A stretch of 64,000 nucleotides of DNA from Flavimaribacter sp024343425 (GTDB lineage Bacteria > Pseudomonadota > Alphaproteobacteria > Rhizobiales > Rhizobiaceae): the NCBI GenBank assembly GCA_965227645.1, contig OZ245773.1, positions 4,278,001 to 4,342,000 on the forward strand, given 5' to 3'. Positions 24,652-35,468 of the stretch are shown here, piece after piece (the stretch's first letter is position 1; each line of letters starts with the position of its first letter). Under the pieces are notes generated by a model. The model ran no database searches. It saw only the letters and a program-made list of their open reading frames with translations, and was not told the DNA's origin. Made by a program: the position numbers and the translations under genes.

Positions 24652-25860
24652 TCAGACCCGTTCGATGATGGTGGCCGTGCCCATGCCGGCGCCGATGCAC
24701 AGCGTGACGAGGGCAGTGTTGAGGTCGCGACGCTCCAGTTCGTCGAGAACCGTGCCGAGGATCATCGCGCCGGTGGCGCCCAGCGGATGGCCCATGGCGA
24801 TCGCGCCGCCATTGACGTTCATCTTGTCATGCGGAATTTCGAAGGCCTGCATGTAGCGCAGGACGACCGAGGCGAAAGCCTCGTTGAGCTCGAACAGGTC
24901 GATATCGTCGATCGTCATGTTGTTGCGCTCGAGCAGCTTTTTCGTCACGTCCACCGGGCCGGTCAGCATCAGCGCCGGGTCGGAACCGATGTTGGTGAAG
25001 GCGCGGATCCTGGCGCGCGGCGTCAGACCCATCGACTCGCCGCCCTTCTTTGACCCCATCAGCACGGCAGCTGCGCCGTCGACGATGCCGGACGAGTTGC
25101 CCGCGTGGTGGACGTGGTTGACGGCTTCGACTTCCGGATGCGCCTGCACGGCCACGGCGTTGAAGCCGCCCATCTCGCCGATGATGGCGAAGGAGGCGTT
25201 GAGCGAAGCCAGGCTCTGCATATCCGTTCCCGGACGCATGTGCTCGTCGTGGTCGAGAATGGTCAGACCGTTCTGGTCCTTCACCGGCACGACCGATTTC
25301 TTGAAGTAGCCCTTCTCCCAGGAATGCGCCGCGCGCTTCTGGCTTTCCACCGCGTAGGCGTCGACGTCGTCACGCGAGAAACCGTACTTTGTGGCGATCA
25401 GGTCGGCCGACACGCCCTGCGGCATGAAATAGGCTGGCATGTTGACGGAAGGGTCCATGAACCAGGCGCCGCCGGACATGCCGATGCCGACGCGCGACAT
25501 CGATTCCACGCCGCCGGCGATGACGACGTCGTCTGCGCCCTGTGCGATCTTGCCGGCGCTTAAGTTTATGGCGTCAAGACCGGATGCGCAGAAGCGGTTG
25601 ATCTGGATGCCGGGCGCCTCGGTCTCGTAGCCGGCTTCGAAGATCGATGCGCGGGCGATGTCGCCGCCGGCTTCCATAACCGCATCGACGCAGCCGAAGA
25701 CCACGTCGTCAACTGTCTTGGTGTCGAGGCCGTTGCGGTCGCGCACGGCTTCCAGAACGGTCGCGCCGAGACGCACCGAAGGCACCTCGTGCAGGCTGCC
25801 GTCCTTCTTTCCCCGTCCGCGCGGCGTGCGGACATGATCATATATGTAGGCGTCGGCCAT
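24652..25860 (-). CDS. Acetyl-CoA C-acyltransferase (thiolase)
   Basis: A 402-residue thiolase that cleaves 3-ketoacyl-CoA in the last step of beta-oxidation. The nucleophile Cys lies in INRFCASGLDAI near residue 90, the catalytic His in NVNGGAIAMGHPLGATGA near residue 355, and the second Cys in LCIGAGMG near the C-terminus. It sits 11 bp from each neighbour in a beta-oxidation operon, so a FadA-like role is more likely than acetoacetyl-CoA synthesis. Confidence 0.93.
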   Translation of the reverse strand: MADAYIYDHVRTPRGRGKKDGSLHEVPSVRLGATVLEAVRDRNGLDTKTVDDVVFGCVDAVMEAGGDIARASIFEAGYETEAPGIQINRFCASGLDAINLSAGKIAQGADDVVIAGGVESMSRVGIGMSGGAWFMDPSVNMPAYFMPQGVSADLIATKYGFSRDDVDAYAVESQKRAAHSWEKGYFKKSVVPVKDQNGLTILDHDEHMRPGTDMQSLASLNASFAIIGEMGGFNAVAVQAHPEVEAVNHVHHAGNSSGIVDGAAAVLMGSKKGGESMGLTPRARIRAFTNIGSDPALMLTGPVDVTKKLLERNNMTIDDIDLFELNEAFASVVLRYMQAFEIPHDKMNVNGGAIAMGHPLGATGAMILGTVLDELERRDLNTALVTLCIGAGMGTATIIERV

Positions 25861-25871
25861 TTCTGTCTCCC

Positions 25872-27044
<1,173 letters not shown>

Positions 27045-27123
27045 TCTGGTTCCTCCATGAAGCCTTATAACGCGGCTTCTAAACCACTATGTGTCGATCG
27101 GATATTCCGTAGCAAGACCGCCG

Positions 27124-28917
27124 TCAGAAACTGGCTGCCTCCATCGACATCATCGTCTCGGATCCGGCCTCGATACGCTGACGGCGCATCAGCGTTTCCG
27201 GCATGATCCGCTCCATATAGAAGCGGGCGAGCAGGAGCTTGTCCTCGTAGAACTCCTTCTCGTCGACGCCTTCCGCCAGCTTTTGCGTAGCGATTTTCGC
27301 CATCTGCGCCCACATGTAGCCAAGCGCCACGACGCCGAAGAGATGCATGTAGTCGGTGGAGGCGGCGCCCGCATTGTTGGGATTGGTCATGGCGTTCTGC
27401 ATCAGCCACATGGTCGAAGCCTGCAGTTCGTTCAGTCCCTTCTTCAGGTGCTTGGTGAAGAAGGCAAGCGCCTCGTCCTCGCGGTTTTCCTCGCAGAAAT
27501 CGCCGACTTCCTTGAAATAGGCCATGATCGCGCGGCCGTTGTTGGCCGGCAGCTTGCGGCCGACCAGATCGAGCGCCTGGATGCCGTTGGCGCCTTCGTA
27601 GATCATGGCGATGCGGGCGTCGCGCACGAACTGGCTCATGCCCCATTCCTCGATATAGCCGTGGCCGCCATACATCTGCTGGGCGGCGACCGCATTGTCG
27701 AAGCCGCGATCGGTAAGAACGCCCTTCAGCACCGGCGTCATCAGGCCGAGCATGTCCTCGGCCGCTTCCCGGTCGGATTCGATTTCGGAGCGGCGGCGGA
27801 TATCGGCCTGAAGGGCCGTCCAAAGAACCAGCGCGCGGCTTGCCTCGTTGAAGGCGCGGATGGTCAACAGCGTGCGGCGGACATCCGGATGCACGATGAT
27901 CGGATCGGCTTTCTTGTCCGGTTCCTGGGCTCCGGTAAGCGCGCGCCCCTGAATGCGCTCCCGCGCATAGTCGGCTGCGTTCTGGTAGGCGACCTCCGAC
28001 TGGCAGAGGCCCTGCATAGCGACGCCCAGGCGCGCTTCGTTCATCATCACGAACATGGCCTTGAGGCCCTTGTTCTCGCCGCCGATGAGATAACCTACGG
28101 CGTCGTCGTAATTGAGAACGCAGGTAGCGTTGCCGTGGATACCCATCTTCTCTTCGATGGAGCCGCAGGATACGCCATTGGCCTCGCCGACATTGCCGTC
28201 CTCATCGACCTTGTATTTCGGCACGATGAAGAGCGAGATTCCTTTGACGCCTTCCGGAGCGCCCTCGATGCGTGCAAGCACCAGGTGGACGATGTTTTCC
28301 GACATGTCGTGTTCGCCGGCGGAAATGAAAATCTTCTGGCCGGAAATCTTGTAGGAACCGTCTTCCTGGGGAACCGCCTTGGTGCGAAGCAGGCCGAGAT
28401 CGGTGCCGCAATGCGGTTCCGTCAGGTTCATGGTGCCGGTCCAAACGCCCTCGATCATGCGCGGCAACCACTTGGCCTTCTGTTCGTCATCGCCATGTTC
28501 GACAATCGCCGCGACGGCGCCCAGCGTCAGGCCCGGATACATCATCAGCGCCATGTTGGCGGAGGAGAAATACTCACCGACAGCGGAGTGCAGCAGCATG
28601 GGCAATCCCTGTCCGCCATATTCCGGATCGGCCGCAAGACCCATCCAACCGCCTTCGCGATACTGGTCGTAGGCTTCCTTGAAGCCCTTCGGCGTCGTCA
28701 CCGAAGCATCGTCGTGGCGAACGCAGCCTTCCTGGTCGCCAACCTGGTTTAGAGGCTGAAGCACCTCTTCGGCGAGCTTCGAACCTTCCTGAAGAATGGC
28801 TTCCACAATGTCTGGCGAGGCGTCGGCGAAGCCGGGCAAGTTGTTATAGCGCTCGTAGCCGAGCACGTCCTTGAGAATGAAAAGTGTGTCTTTGATGGGG
28901 GCTTGATAGCTTGGCAT
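27124..28917 (-). CDS. Long acyl-CoA dehydrogenase with C-terminal extension
   Basis: A 597-residue acyl-CoA dehydrogenase of the long type, with an N-terminal extension (PSYQAPIKDTLFIL), the FAD loop MNLTEPHCGTDLG and the catalytic-end motif QMYGGHGYIEEWGMSQFVRDARI near residue 420, followed by a further 150-residue helical domain. The closest pattern is the DmdC/FadE5-like group. The frame is open upstream, but family alignment supports the ATG at 28917. It is the first gene of the beta-oxidation operon and follows a 22-bp palindrome that is probably its operator. Confidence 0.92.
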   Translation of the reverse strand: MPSYQAPIKDTLFILKDVLGYERYNNLPGFADASPDIVEAILQEGSKLAEEVLQPLNQVGDQEGCVRHDDASVTTPKGFKEAYDQYREGGWMGLAADPEYGGQGLPMLLHSAVGEYFSSANMALMMYPGLTLGAVAAIVEHGDDEQKAKWLPRMIEGVWTGTMNLTEPHCGTDLGLLRTKAVPQEDGSYKISGQKIFISAGEHDMSENIVHLVLARIEGAPEGVKGISLFIVPKYKVDEDGNVGEANGVSCGSIEEKMGIHGNATCVLNYDDAVGYLIGGENKGLKAMFVMMNEARLGVAMQGLCQSEVAYQNAADYARERIQGRALTGAQEPDKKADPIIVHPDVRRTLLTIRAFNEASRALVLWTALQADIRRRSEIESDREAAEDMLGLMTPVLKGVLTDRGFDNAVAAQQMYGGHGYIEEWGMSQFVRDARIAMIYEGANGIQALDLVGRKLPANNGRAIMAYFKEVGDFCEENREDEALAFFTKHLKKGLNELQASTMWLMQNAMTNPNNAGAASTDYMHLFGVVALGYMWAQMAKIATQKLAEGVDEKEFYEDKLLLARFYMERIMPETLMRRQRIEAGSETMMSMEAASF

Positions 28918-29252
28918 GGATATACTCGCATATGTCCTGCTGGTTTGCGTGTTGGCCGCTCTATACAAATAATTGACGTTTCCGTAAACGTCAAAATTTT
29001 TGTCACCTATTGCTTTCACGCATTTTGCCTCCGAAACGCCCGGCGACCAAACAAAATCGAGGCAGGTTAACGGGTTGTTTACCATGTTTGGAAAAGGTGT
29101 TCTCAGACATCGGGCGCTGATTTGCCGAATGTCCGGCGTCAGACCCAGCTTCTTGCAGGTCTGGATCCGTCGGACGGAATATGCCGACAGTCGAATTTAT
29201 TATTCGGCCTGGCGTCAGGATGCTCGGCGATGGGAACAATGCGGGCAATCAC
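28918..29252. other. Divergent promoter region between fad operon and podJ
   Basis: A 335-bp gap. It holds the fad operator at 28973 and the podJ leader. In-frame ATGs for podJ occur at 29181 and 29220, upstream of the start used here. An inverted pair AGACC...GGTCT lies near 29141-29163. I see no RNA gene. Confidence 0.5.
28973..28994. promoter_or_regulatory. 22-bp palindromic operator of the fad operon
   Basis: TTGACGTTT-N4-AAACGTCAA is a perfect 9-bp-arm palindrome 55 bp upstream of the first fad start codon. It resembles the TTGACGTTTACG-type sites described for LiuR/PsrA-class regulators of acyl-CoA degradation in proteobacteria. The regulator gene is not in this window. Confidence 0.6.
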
Positions 29253-32200
29253 ATGAACAGGTCACGATCCTCCGGGAACAGAACCGACTACCAGGAACGG
29301 GATCCGCTCGATTCCCTCAGTCGGACAATTGCCGATCTCGAGGCGAGGATTGAAGGCCTGAACGCGCGCAATCGCCGCTCGCCACAGTATCCGTCGCAGA
29401 CGCCGCGTCCCGAACGCCAACAGGATCGGGTTCGCTCGCCGGAGAGAAGCACGGAGTTCTATCAACCGCAGCGCTTCCAGCAGCCGGAGGCGCCGGTCAA
29501 CGCCCGCGACTACTGGGCGGAGCAAGACAGCCGCCTGCCGTCGTTCGACCGTGATCGCGGATTTCAACCGGCCACTGGTACACCGGACGCCGGCGCGCGG
29601 GACATCGCCGAAGCTCTTGTCGCCCTGCGCGAGGACTTGCGCAGGGATCTCTCCGAAAGCATCAGCCGCGGCCTTGGATCGCACACGCAGGACCGGGATA
29701 TCGCCGCAGGCCTGCACGCCGAGCTGAACGAATTGCGCAGCATGGTGCGTGAACTGCCGGGAGAAGATTCCATGCGCCGCCTCGAGCAGCGCTGGGACGG
29801 TTTCGAAAACCGCATCGCCGGCATGGACGCGACGGCGCTGCGGGAAGAGTTGTCGATGCTGTCTCACCGCCTCGACGATATCAGGTCGTCGATCGGCCAG
29901 CTTCCATCAGCTCTGCCGCTGAATGCGCTTGAAGACAAGATCAAGATGCTGGTGGGGGCGATCGATGCGATCTGCCGCCAGACCGGCTCGAACGATCCAG
30001 AATTGAACCAGCGTTTCGCAGGTCTGGAAGACAGGCTTGACGAGATCAGCCGCGCGATCGTCGCAACGAACGCCACCCGAGACGGAGAGCCGGACCGCCG
30101 CCTCATCGAGGGTTTGGAGCGGCGCTTCGATACGCTGCTCGACCAACTCGACGCCATCAGCCAGACGCATTCCTACAATAAAGTCGCCGAACGGCTGGAC
30201 GCGCTGTCGGGCAAGATCGATGAACTCTCGGGCGACCGAGATTCTGTAACCTTGATGGAGCGGCTCGACGACCTGTCCCGGATGCTTGAAGCCCAGCCGG
30301 CGCCGGCCGTCGACGAACGCCTTTACGAGCATCTCGAACTGCTTGCCCACAAGGTCGGCTCTCTCGATCTGAATGGCGTAAATGACGCGCTGGCCGACAA
30401 GCTGGACGATCTGTCGCGCCGCATCGATACGATGACGAGCGATCTGACCGCTGCAACCGGCAATCAGGACATGCTCAAAGGCCGCCTTGAAGACCTTGCT
30501 GGTCTGGTGGGAAATCAGGAGCAGGAAAGACAAGCGGTCGACCTGTCTCGCATCGAGACGGGCCTCGCCAACATCGCGGCCCGGCTGGACGAGGTCACGG
30601 CGCCTCAGGGCGGCGATGGCGAAGCGCTGCGGGCCCTTGAGGAACAGGTAGCGGATTTTTCGCGCCTTCTTTCGGAGACCGGTCACGCGCCGGCGGAGTC
30701 GGATGATCTCGCACCGCGGCTTGCCGCGATCGAAGAACGTCTGGGCGAAAGCCAGGCTGATCATCAGAACATGATGATAGAGGCCGCACGGAGAGCCGCC
30801 GAGGCCGCGATTGATTCCTGGCGCGAGTCCGGCGCCACGGCGACCGATATCTCGATGGTCGAGAACCTCGTGTCGGACCTGCGGTCGCTGGAAGAACTGA
30901 GCCGCCGTAGCGAGGAAAAAAATACGCGCACATTCGACGCCGTGCATGACACGCTCGTCAAGATTGCCGACCGTCTTGAAGCCATGGAGTACGGCGCTCC
31001 CGTCGAAACAGCTCACGCTGTCCTGAATGCGAGTGGCTATCCAGCGGATGCACCGGCTGATCTCATATCGGATGCAGAACTGCCGCGCAAAGAATCCAGC
31101 CAGCCGGACGTCGAGACGAATCACGACGCGATCGTTTTGCCGGATGATCGCTACGATGAGGGGTCATACGACACCCCCTCCATCGACCCGGCTGATCATA
31201 TGGACGAGGATGAGGACGACACCCCGCTGGAGCCTGGTTCAGGCGCCCCTGACATCGAAAGCATCATGGCGAAGGTGCGTGAGGCCCAGAAACATGGTCA
31301 GAAACAGGGGCGGCATGCGCATCCCGACAGCGATGCGGGCGAAGACAAACCCGGCAAAGCCGATTTCATCGCCGCAGCGCGCCGGGCCGCCCGGGCCGCA
31401 GCAAGCGACACCATGCTGGCCGGAGACGCGGCTGTTCCGGCGGAGGACGTTTCCGACAAACGCAAGCAGCGCGCGGCGAAAGGCGCCGGCAAACGCAGCA
31501 AGCGCCCTTTCTTCCTCGCTGCAGGCGCCATTTTGCTGGCGGTGGCGACTTATCCGCTTCTCATGGATTTCTTCGCAGGACCGTCTCCCATCGAGACAGC
31601 GTCAATCGAACCCGAGACGCAAATTTCGGAGCCCGTGACCGCCAAACCGGAAATAGCCGAAAAGGATGATCAAGGCGCAGGGCTAACGCAGGATTTCAGC
31701 AGCGCCGAGCCGGTGACGGAAGAAATGGCGACGGATTCCGCACCAACTTTACCCGGATCGTCGACATCCCCGACCAAGCCCGAAATGACGCCGCAATCGG
31801 GTATTACCTCGGGTCAAAACAACGGCGAATGGCAGATGTCGCGCGACAACAGCGTACAGCCCGTTGGCGGATTCTATTCCTATCCGACTGAAAGCGCAGT
31901 CGAGGGCCAGGCTGCAGCCGGCGTCGACACGATGACGGTCAGCACCGCCACGCAAGCGGACGCGCCGGTGATCGAGACGCCGCCGGAAGAGGTTGGTCCC
32001 CTGGCTCTGCGCAAGGCTGCGGCCGATGGCGACAGCCTCGCCCTTTTCGAGATCGGCGCGCGCTATACCGATGGACGCGGCGTTGACGTCGATCATGCTG
32101 AGGCAGCCAAGTGGTATCAACTCTCTGCAGATCTCGGGTTTGCTCCGGCGCAATACAGACTCGCCAATTTCCATGAAAAGGGCAACGGGGTCGAACGTGA

Positions 32201-32828
32201 CCTGAAGAAAGCCCAGACCTGGTACCAGATGGCGGCCGAGCAGGGCAATGCGAGCGCGATGCATAATCTCGCCGTCCTGTACGCCATGAAACACGAGGGC
32301 GTATCCGACTACGATTCTTCCGCTGCCTGGTTCAAGAGAGCCGCTGAATTCGGCGTCAGAGACAGCCAGTACAATCTCGCCATTCTCCACGCCCGTGGAA
32401 ATGGCGTTCCCCAGGACCTGATCGAATCCTACAAATGGTTCGCCATTGTCGCCCAGTCCGGCGACAAGGACGCCGCGCGCAAGCGCGACGAGGTGGCGAA
32501 CGCTTTGCGTCCCGAACAGCTTGAGGAAGCCCGCAAACGCGTCGAAGACTGGGAGCCCGCGCCGCTGGACGACGCCACAAACGCAACAACCATTCCCGAC
32601 GAATGGAAGGGCGACGAAACCACTACCGCTTCCATTGATATGAAAAAGGCGGTGCAGAACATCCAGGCGATCCTGACGAAGAACGGTTTTGACACCGGCG
32701 GCGTCGACGGCATTATGGGCGACCGGACGATCATGGCGATCAGGGATTTCCAGAGTTCGATCGGCATGGAGCCGACGGGCGAAGTCACCGAGCAGTTGGT
32801 CAAGGAGTTGCTTGCTCGCAACGGCTAG
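29253..32828 (+). CDS. podJ: PodJ-like polarity factor with Sel1 repeats and peptidoglycan-binding domain
   Basis: A 1191-residue bitopic membrane protein of the alphaproteobacterial PodJ type, which marks a cell pole and organises division and polar growth. The cytoplasmic part (1 to about 745) begins with LDSLSRTIADLEARIEGL and is almost entirely coiled coil, followed by an acidic Pro-rich stretch. One membrane helix lies at about 750-772. The periplasmic part has a low-complexity linker, four Sel1-like repeats at about 915-1075 and a PG_binding_1 domain at about 1133-1191. The ATG at 29253 is preferred by comparison with the usual rhizobial start; earlier in-frame ATGs lie at 29181 and 29220. 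Confidence 0.88.
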   Translation: MNRSRSSGNRTDYQERDPLDSLSRTIADLEARIEGLNARNRRSPQYPSQTPRPERQQDRVRSPERSTEFYQPQRFQQPEAPVNARDYWAEQDSRLPSFDRDRGFQPATGTPDAGARDIAEALVALREDLRRDLSESISRGLGSHTQDRDIAAGLHAELNELRSMVRELPGEDSMRRLEQRWDGFENRIAGMDATALREELSMLSHRLDDIRSSIGQLPSALPLNALEDKIKMLVGAIDAICRQTGSNDPELNQRFAGLEDRLDEISRAIVATNATRDGEPDRRLIEGLERRFDTLLDQLDAISQTHSYNKVAERLDALSGKIDELSGDRDSVTLMERLDDLSRMLEAQPAPAVDERLYEHLELLAHKVGSLDLNGVNDALADKLDDLSRRIDTMTSDLTAATGNQDMLKGRLEDLAGLVGNQEQERQAVDLSRIETGLANIAARLDEVTAPQGGDGEALRALEEQVADFSRLLSETGHAPAESDDLAPRLAAIEERLGESQADHQNMMIEAARRAAEAAIDSWRESGATATDISMVENLVSDLRSLEELSRRSEEKNTRTFDAVHDTLVKIADRLEAMEYGAPVETAHAVLNASGYPADAPADLISDAELPRKESSQPDVETNHDAIVLPDDRYDEGSYDTPSIDPADHMDEDEDDTPLEPGSGAPDIESIMAKVREAQKHGQKQGRHAHPDSDAGEDKPGKADFIAAARRAARAAASDTMLAGDAAVPAEDVSDKRKQRAAKGAGKRSKRPFFLAAGAILLAVATYPLLMDFFAGPSPIETASIEPETQISEPVTAKPEIAEKDDQGAGLTQDFSSAEPVTEEMATDSAPTLPGSSTSPTKPEMTPQSGITSGQNNGEWQMSRDNSVQPVGGFYSYPTESAVEGQAAAGVDTMTVSTATQADAPVIETPPEEVGPLALRKAAADGDSLALFEIGARYTDGRGVDVDHAEAAKWYQLSADLGFAPAQYRLANFHEKGNGVERDLKKAQTWYQMAAEQGNASAMHNLAVLYAMKHEGVSDYDSSAAWFKRAAEFGVRDSQYNLAILHARGNGVPQDLIESYKWFAIVAQSGDKDAARKRDEVANALRPEQLEEARKRVEDWEPAPLDDATNATTIPDEWKGDETTTASIDMKKAVQNIQAILTKNGFDTGGVDGIMGDRTIMAIRDFQSSIGMEPTGEVTEQLVKELLARNG

Positions 32829-32999
32829 AAACAGGATCGCCGGGATACCGAACGCATTCCGGGGCGAACCCGGCGCCGGCTTCAAAAACTTATGATTTCC
32901 GCGCCGGTTGTGCGGAATTGACTCACGATTGGTAAAGGAGCATGACAGGGCTGCGTCTCGCCGCGCCTGTCCATTCCGTGAAACCGTAGCCGTCCGTTT

Positions 33000-33929
33000 A
33001 TGACAATCTATCTTCCCATAGCGGAGATTTCCGTAAATGCCTTCGTCATTTTGGGAATGGGCGCTGCGGTCGGGTTCCTTTCAGGCATTTTCGGCGTGGG
33101 CGGCGGATTCCTGATCACGCCGTTGCTGATATTCTACAACATCCCGCCGGCCGTCGCTGTGGCGACAGGCGCAAACCAGGTCGTGGCGTCTTCCTTCTCC
33201 GGCGCGCTCTCGCATTTCCGCCGCGGCACCCTCGACGTGAAGCTGGGTCTTGTTCTGCTCGTCGGGGGTATTGCAGGCGCCGCCGTAGGCGTCTTTGTCT
33301 TCAGTTTCCTGCGAACCATCGGTCAGCTCGATCTCATTATCTCATTGATGTATGTGACCTTCCTCAGCACAATCGGTGGATTGATGCTGTGGGAGAGCAT
33401 CAGATCGCTTCTGAGGGCGCGGGCCAACCAGCCCGTTTCGCTGCGAAGACCGGGCCAACACAACTGGGTTCATCGCCTGCCCCTGAAAATGCGGTTCAAG
33501 AAATCGAAGATCTATCTCAGCGCGATACCTGTCGTCGCGCTCGGGTTCGCTATCGGCATTCTGACATCGGTCATGGGCGTCGGCGGCGGCTTCATAATGG
33601 TTCCGGCCATGATCTATCTTCTGCGTATTCCGACCAATGTGGTTATCGGCACGTCCCTGTTTCAGATCATTTTCGTGACCGCCTTCACCACCGTCATACA
33701 GGCGACGACCAACCAGTCAGTCGACGTTTTTCTGGCCGGGCTTTTGATGATCGCAGGCGTTATCGGCGCGCAATACGGCGTAAGAGCAGGCCGCAAGCTG
33801 CGTGGCGAACAACTGCGCGCCGGCCTGGCGCTTCTGGTGCTCGGCACCGGCGTTCGGCTGGGCTACGATCTGGTTGCTACTCCACAGGAACTCTACTCCG
33901 TGGCCGCGACCATGGTGGGTTTCCAGTGA
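33000..33929 (+). CDS. TauE/SafE-family sulfite/organosulfonate exporter-like permease
   Basis: A 309-residue membrane protein with about eight hydrophobic helices and two internal copies of the family motif (GIFGVGGGFLITPLL near residue 30 and SVMGVGGGFIMVPAM near residue 192). The family moves anions such as sulfite or sulfoacetate out of the cell. Translation overlaps the next gene (GTGA), so the two products probably work together. A possible promoter TTGACT-N17-CATGAC lies about 55 bp upstream. The substrate is not known. Confidence 0.87.
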   Translation: MTIYLPIAEISVNAFVILGMGAAVGFLSGIFGVGGGFLITPLLIFYNIPPAVAVATGANQVVASSFSGALSHFRRGTLDVKLGLVLLVGGIAGAAVGVFVFSFLRTIGQLDLIISLMYVTFLSTIGGLMLWESIRSLLRARANQPVSLRRPGQHNWVHRLPLKMRFKKSKIYLSAIPVVALGFAIGILTSVMGVGGGFIMVPAMIYLLRIPTNVVIGTSLFQIIFVTAFTTVIQATTNQSVDVFLAGLLMIAGVIGAQYGVRAGRKLRGEQLRAGLALLVLGTGVRLGYDLVATPQELYSVAATMVGFQ

Positions 33930-34714
33930 GGGCGCTGTTGACCATTGTCGCCGCGGCGGTGATTGCCGCGGGCTTGCTGGCTTCGCCGGCATCAGCCCAG
34001 TCGCGGACGCCGCGTCTCGATATCGGCATCTCAACCAACGTCATTCCCATCACATCGGATTTCGCCGGAGAAGATCTCACTGTGTTTGGCGCGATCGACG
34101 GCGCGGATCCGGAATTGCTGCGCGCAGACTTCTACGATGTCGTCGTGACGCTCGAGGGACCGTCGCTGGAATCCGTCGTCCGCAAGAAGGCGCGCGTCTT
34201 TGGCATCTGGATCAATCGCAGTTCGATGCGGTTCGAGCCGGCGCCCGTGTCCTATTCGCTGTCCAGCACTCTGCCTGTCGAACTGATCGCAGACTCCATC
34301 GAGTTGAGCGATCTCGGCATAGGCGTTCAGAATATCCGTCTCACGCCCACCGGCGCGATCGGAGACGGCAGCGCCACCCCGGAATTCAGAAACGCCCTGT
34401 TGCGGCTCCGCACCGCGGATGGTCTTTACCAACGCGATCCGATCGGCGTTGAATATGTCAGCTCAAGCCTGTTTCGGGCGACGCTGCGACTCCCGGCCAA
34501 CGTGCCTGTCGGCGAGCACAAGCTGAGGGCCTTCCTTTTTCAAGGCGGCAAATTCGTCATGGAGCGTGAACTGCCGCTCAGCGTCGTCAAGACCGGCGTC
34601 GAGCAGTTCATATTCGAATATGCGCACCAACATAGCCTGATCTACGGCCTGTTCGCCGTGCTTCTCGCCATGATCACCGGATGGCTGGGCAGCGTTCTCT
34701 TCCGAAAGGATTGA
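33926..34714 (+). CDS. TIGR02186-type membrane protein
   Basis: A 262-residue protein with a signal peptide ending near ASAQ (residue 24), a periplasmic beta-rich domain and a C-terminal membrane helix (GLFAVLLAMITGWLGSVLF). The pattern DIGISTNVIPITSDFAGEDLTVFGAI is that of the TIGR02186 family, which occurs beside TauE/SafE permeases. The start is a GTG that overlaps the permease stop, so the two are coupled. It may be a periplasmic accessory of the exporter. Its biochemical role is unknown. Confidence 0.82.
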   Translation: MRALLTIVAAAVIAAGLLASPASAQSRTPRLDIGISTNVIPITSDFAGEDLTVFGAIDGADPELLRADFYDVVVTLEGPSLESVVRKKARVFGIWINRSSMRFEPAPVSYSLSSTLPVELIADSIELSDLGIGVQNIRLTPTGAIGDGSATPEFRNALLRLRTADGLYQRDPIGVEYVSSSLFRATLRLPANVPVGEHKLRAFLFQGGKFVMERELPLSVVKTGVEQFIFEYAHQHSLIYGLFAVLLAMITGWLGSVLFRKD

Positions 34715-34718
34715 ACCC

Positions 34719-35450
34719 TCAGGCGACCAGTCTGGAAAAAGGCACGGAATAGACACGGTCACGACCGAGCAGATGCGCCGTAAGGCGTTGCTGATCAAAG
34801 AGCCGGTTCAAAGCCGGGTGCTTCAAACTGAGACCACCGGTCATGACGCCGAAGGCCGGCATGACAAGACGCTCGCCGTCGCCGGCGAAACAGGCCCGCC
34901 GAACCCCCTTGCCTTGCCGCACAACGCGCGCCGCCGGATGCAGATGCCCCGCGATCTCGCCCACAGCGTCTGAGCGATCCGCAGCCGGTTCGTGACGGAA
35001 AACCAGACCGTCACAATAGAGCTCTTGCGCGCAATCGCCCGGAAGCCCTGAAGGCCGGTCCGGATCGTGATTGCCTGCAATCCAGTACCAGTCGCGTCCC
35101 TTCATCATGTCTTTGAGCCGCTCCGTATCGCCCTCGTTGAGGTTGGCGGCCCCTTCCCTGTCATGGAAACTGTCTCCCAGGCTGATCACGCTGCCAGGAC
35201 GGTATCGGTCGATGACCGAGGCAAGCAGTTTCAAGGTCAGCGCCGTGTCATAGGGCGGAAGCAGCAGGCCCCGTCGCGCAAACGCCGCGGATTTTTCCAG
35301 ATGCAAATCAGAAACGACGAGCACGCCGCTGTCAGGCAGCCACAATGCGCCCTGCGGATCGCAAATGGCCGTTGTTCCCGATATCACGATCTGCGTCATG
35401 CGGACGGTCTCGCTCAGGTTTGCTTCAACCGCCATTGTAACCCGGTTCAT
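34719..35450 (-). CDS. pdeM: Ligase-associated DNA damage response endonuclease PdeM
   Basis: A 243-residue calcineurin-like phosphoesterase. Metal-binding motifs are SDLHLEKS near residue 47, GDSFHDRE near residue 92, GNHD near residue 126 and GHLHPAAR near residue 168. This combination is typical of the ligase-associated PdeM group. The ATG at 35450 has a GGAG site. It lies 18 bp downstream of the Lhr-type helicase on the same strand. These two usually occur with an ATP-dependent ligase and an exonuclease, which are not in the window. Confidence 0.87.
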   Translation of the reverse strand: MNRVTMAVEANLSETVRMTQIVISGTTAICDPQGALWLPDSGVLVVSDLHLEKSAAFARRGLLLPPYDTALTLKLLASVIDRYRPGSVISLGDSFHDREGAANLNEGDTERLKDMMKGRDWYWIAGNHDPDRPSGLPGDCAQELYCDGLVFRHEPAADRSDAVGEIAGHLHPAARVVRQGKGVRRACFAGDGERLVMPAFGVMTGGLSLKHPALNRLFDQQRLTAHLLGRDRVYSVPFSRLVA

Positions 35451-35468
35451 GCTCCGGAGCCGCCTCCA

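Noticed and set aside
22418..24856. 812-codon plus-strand frame opposite the fad genes, and similar long antisense frames at 27091 and 50621
   Set aside because: High-GC codon bias leaves the antisense frame open. The minus-strand proteins are clear family members and the plus-strand products are Arg/His/Asp-rich without family features.
32942..32989. 15-codon leader peptide before the TauE/SafE gene
   Set aside because: AAGGAG is only 1 nt from the ATG, the peptide has no regulatory codons and no attenuator follows.
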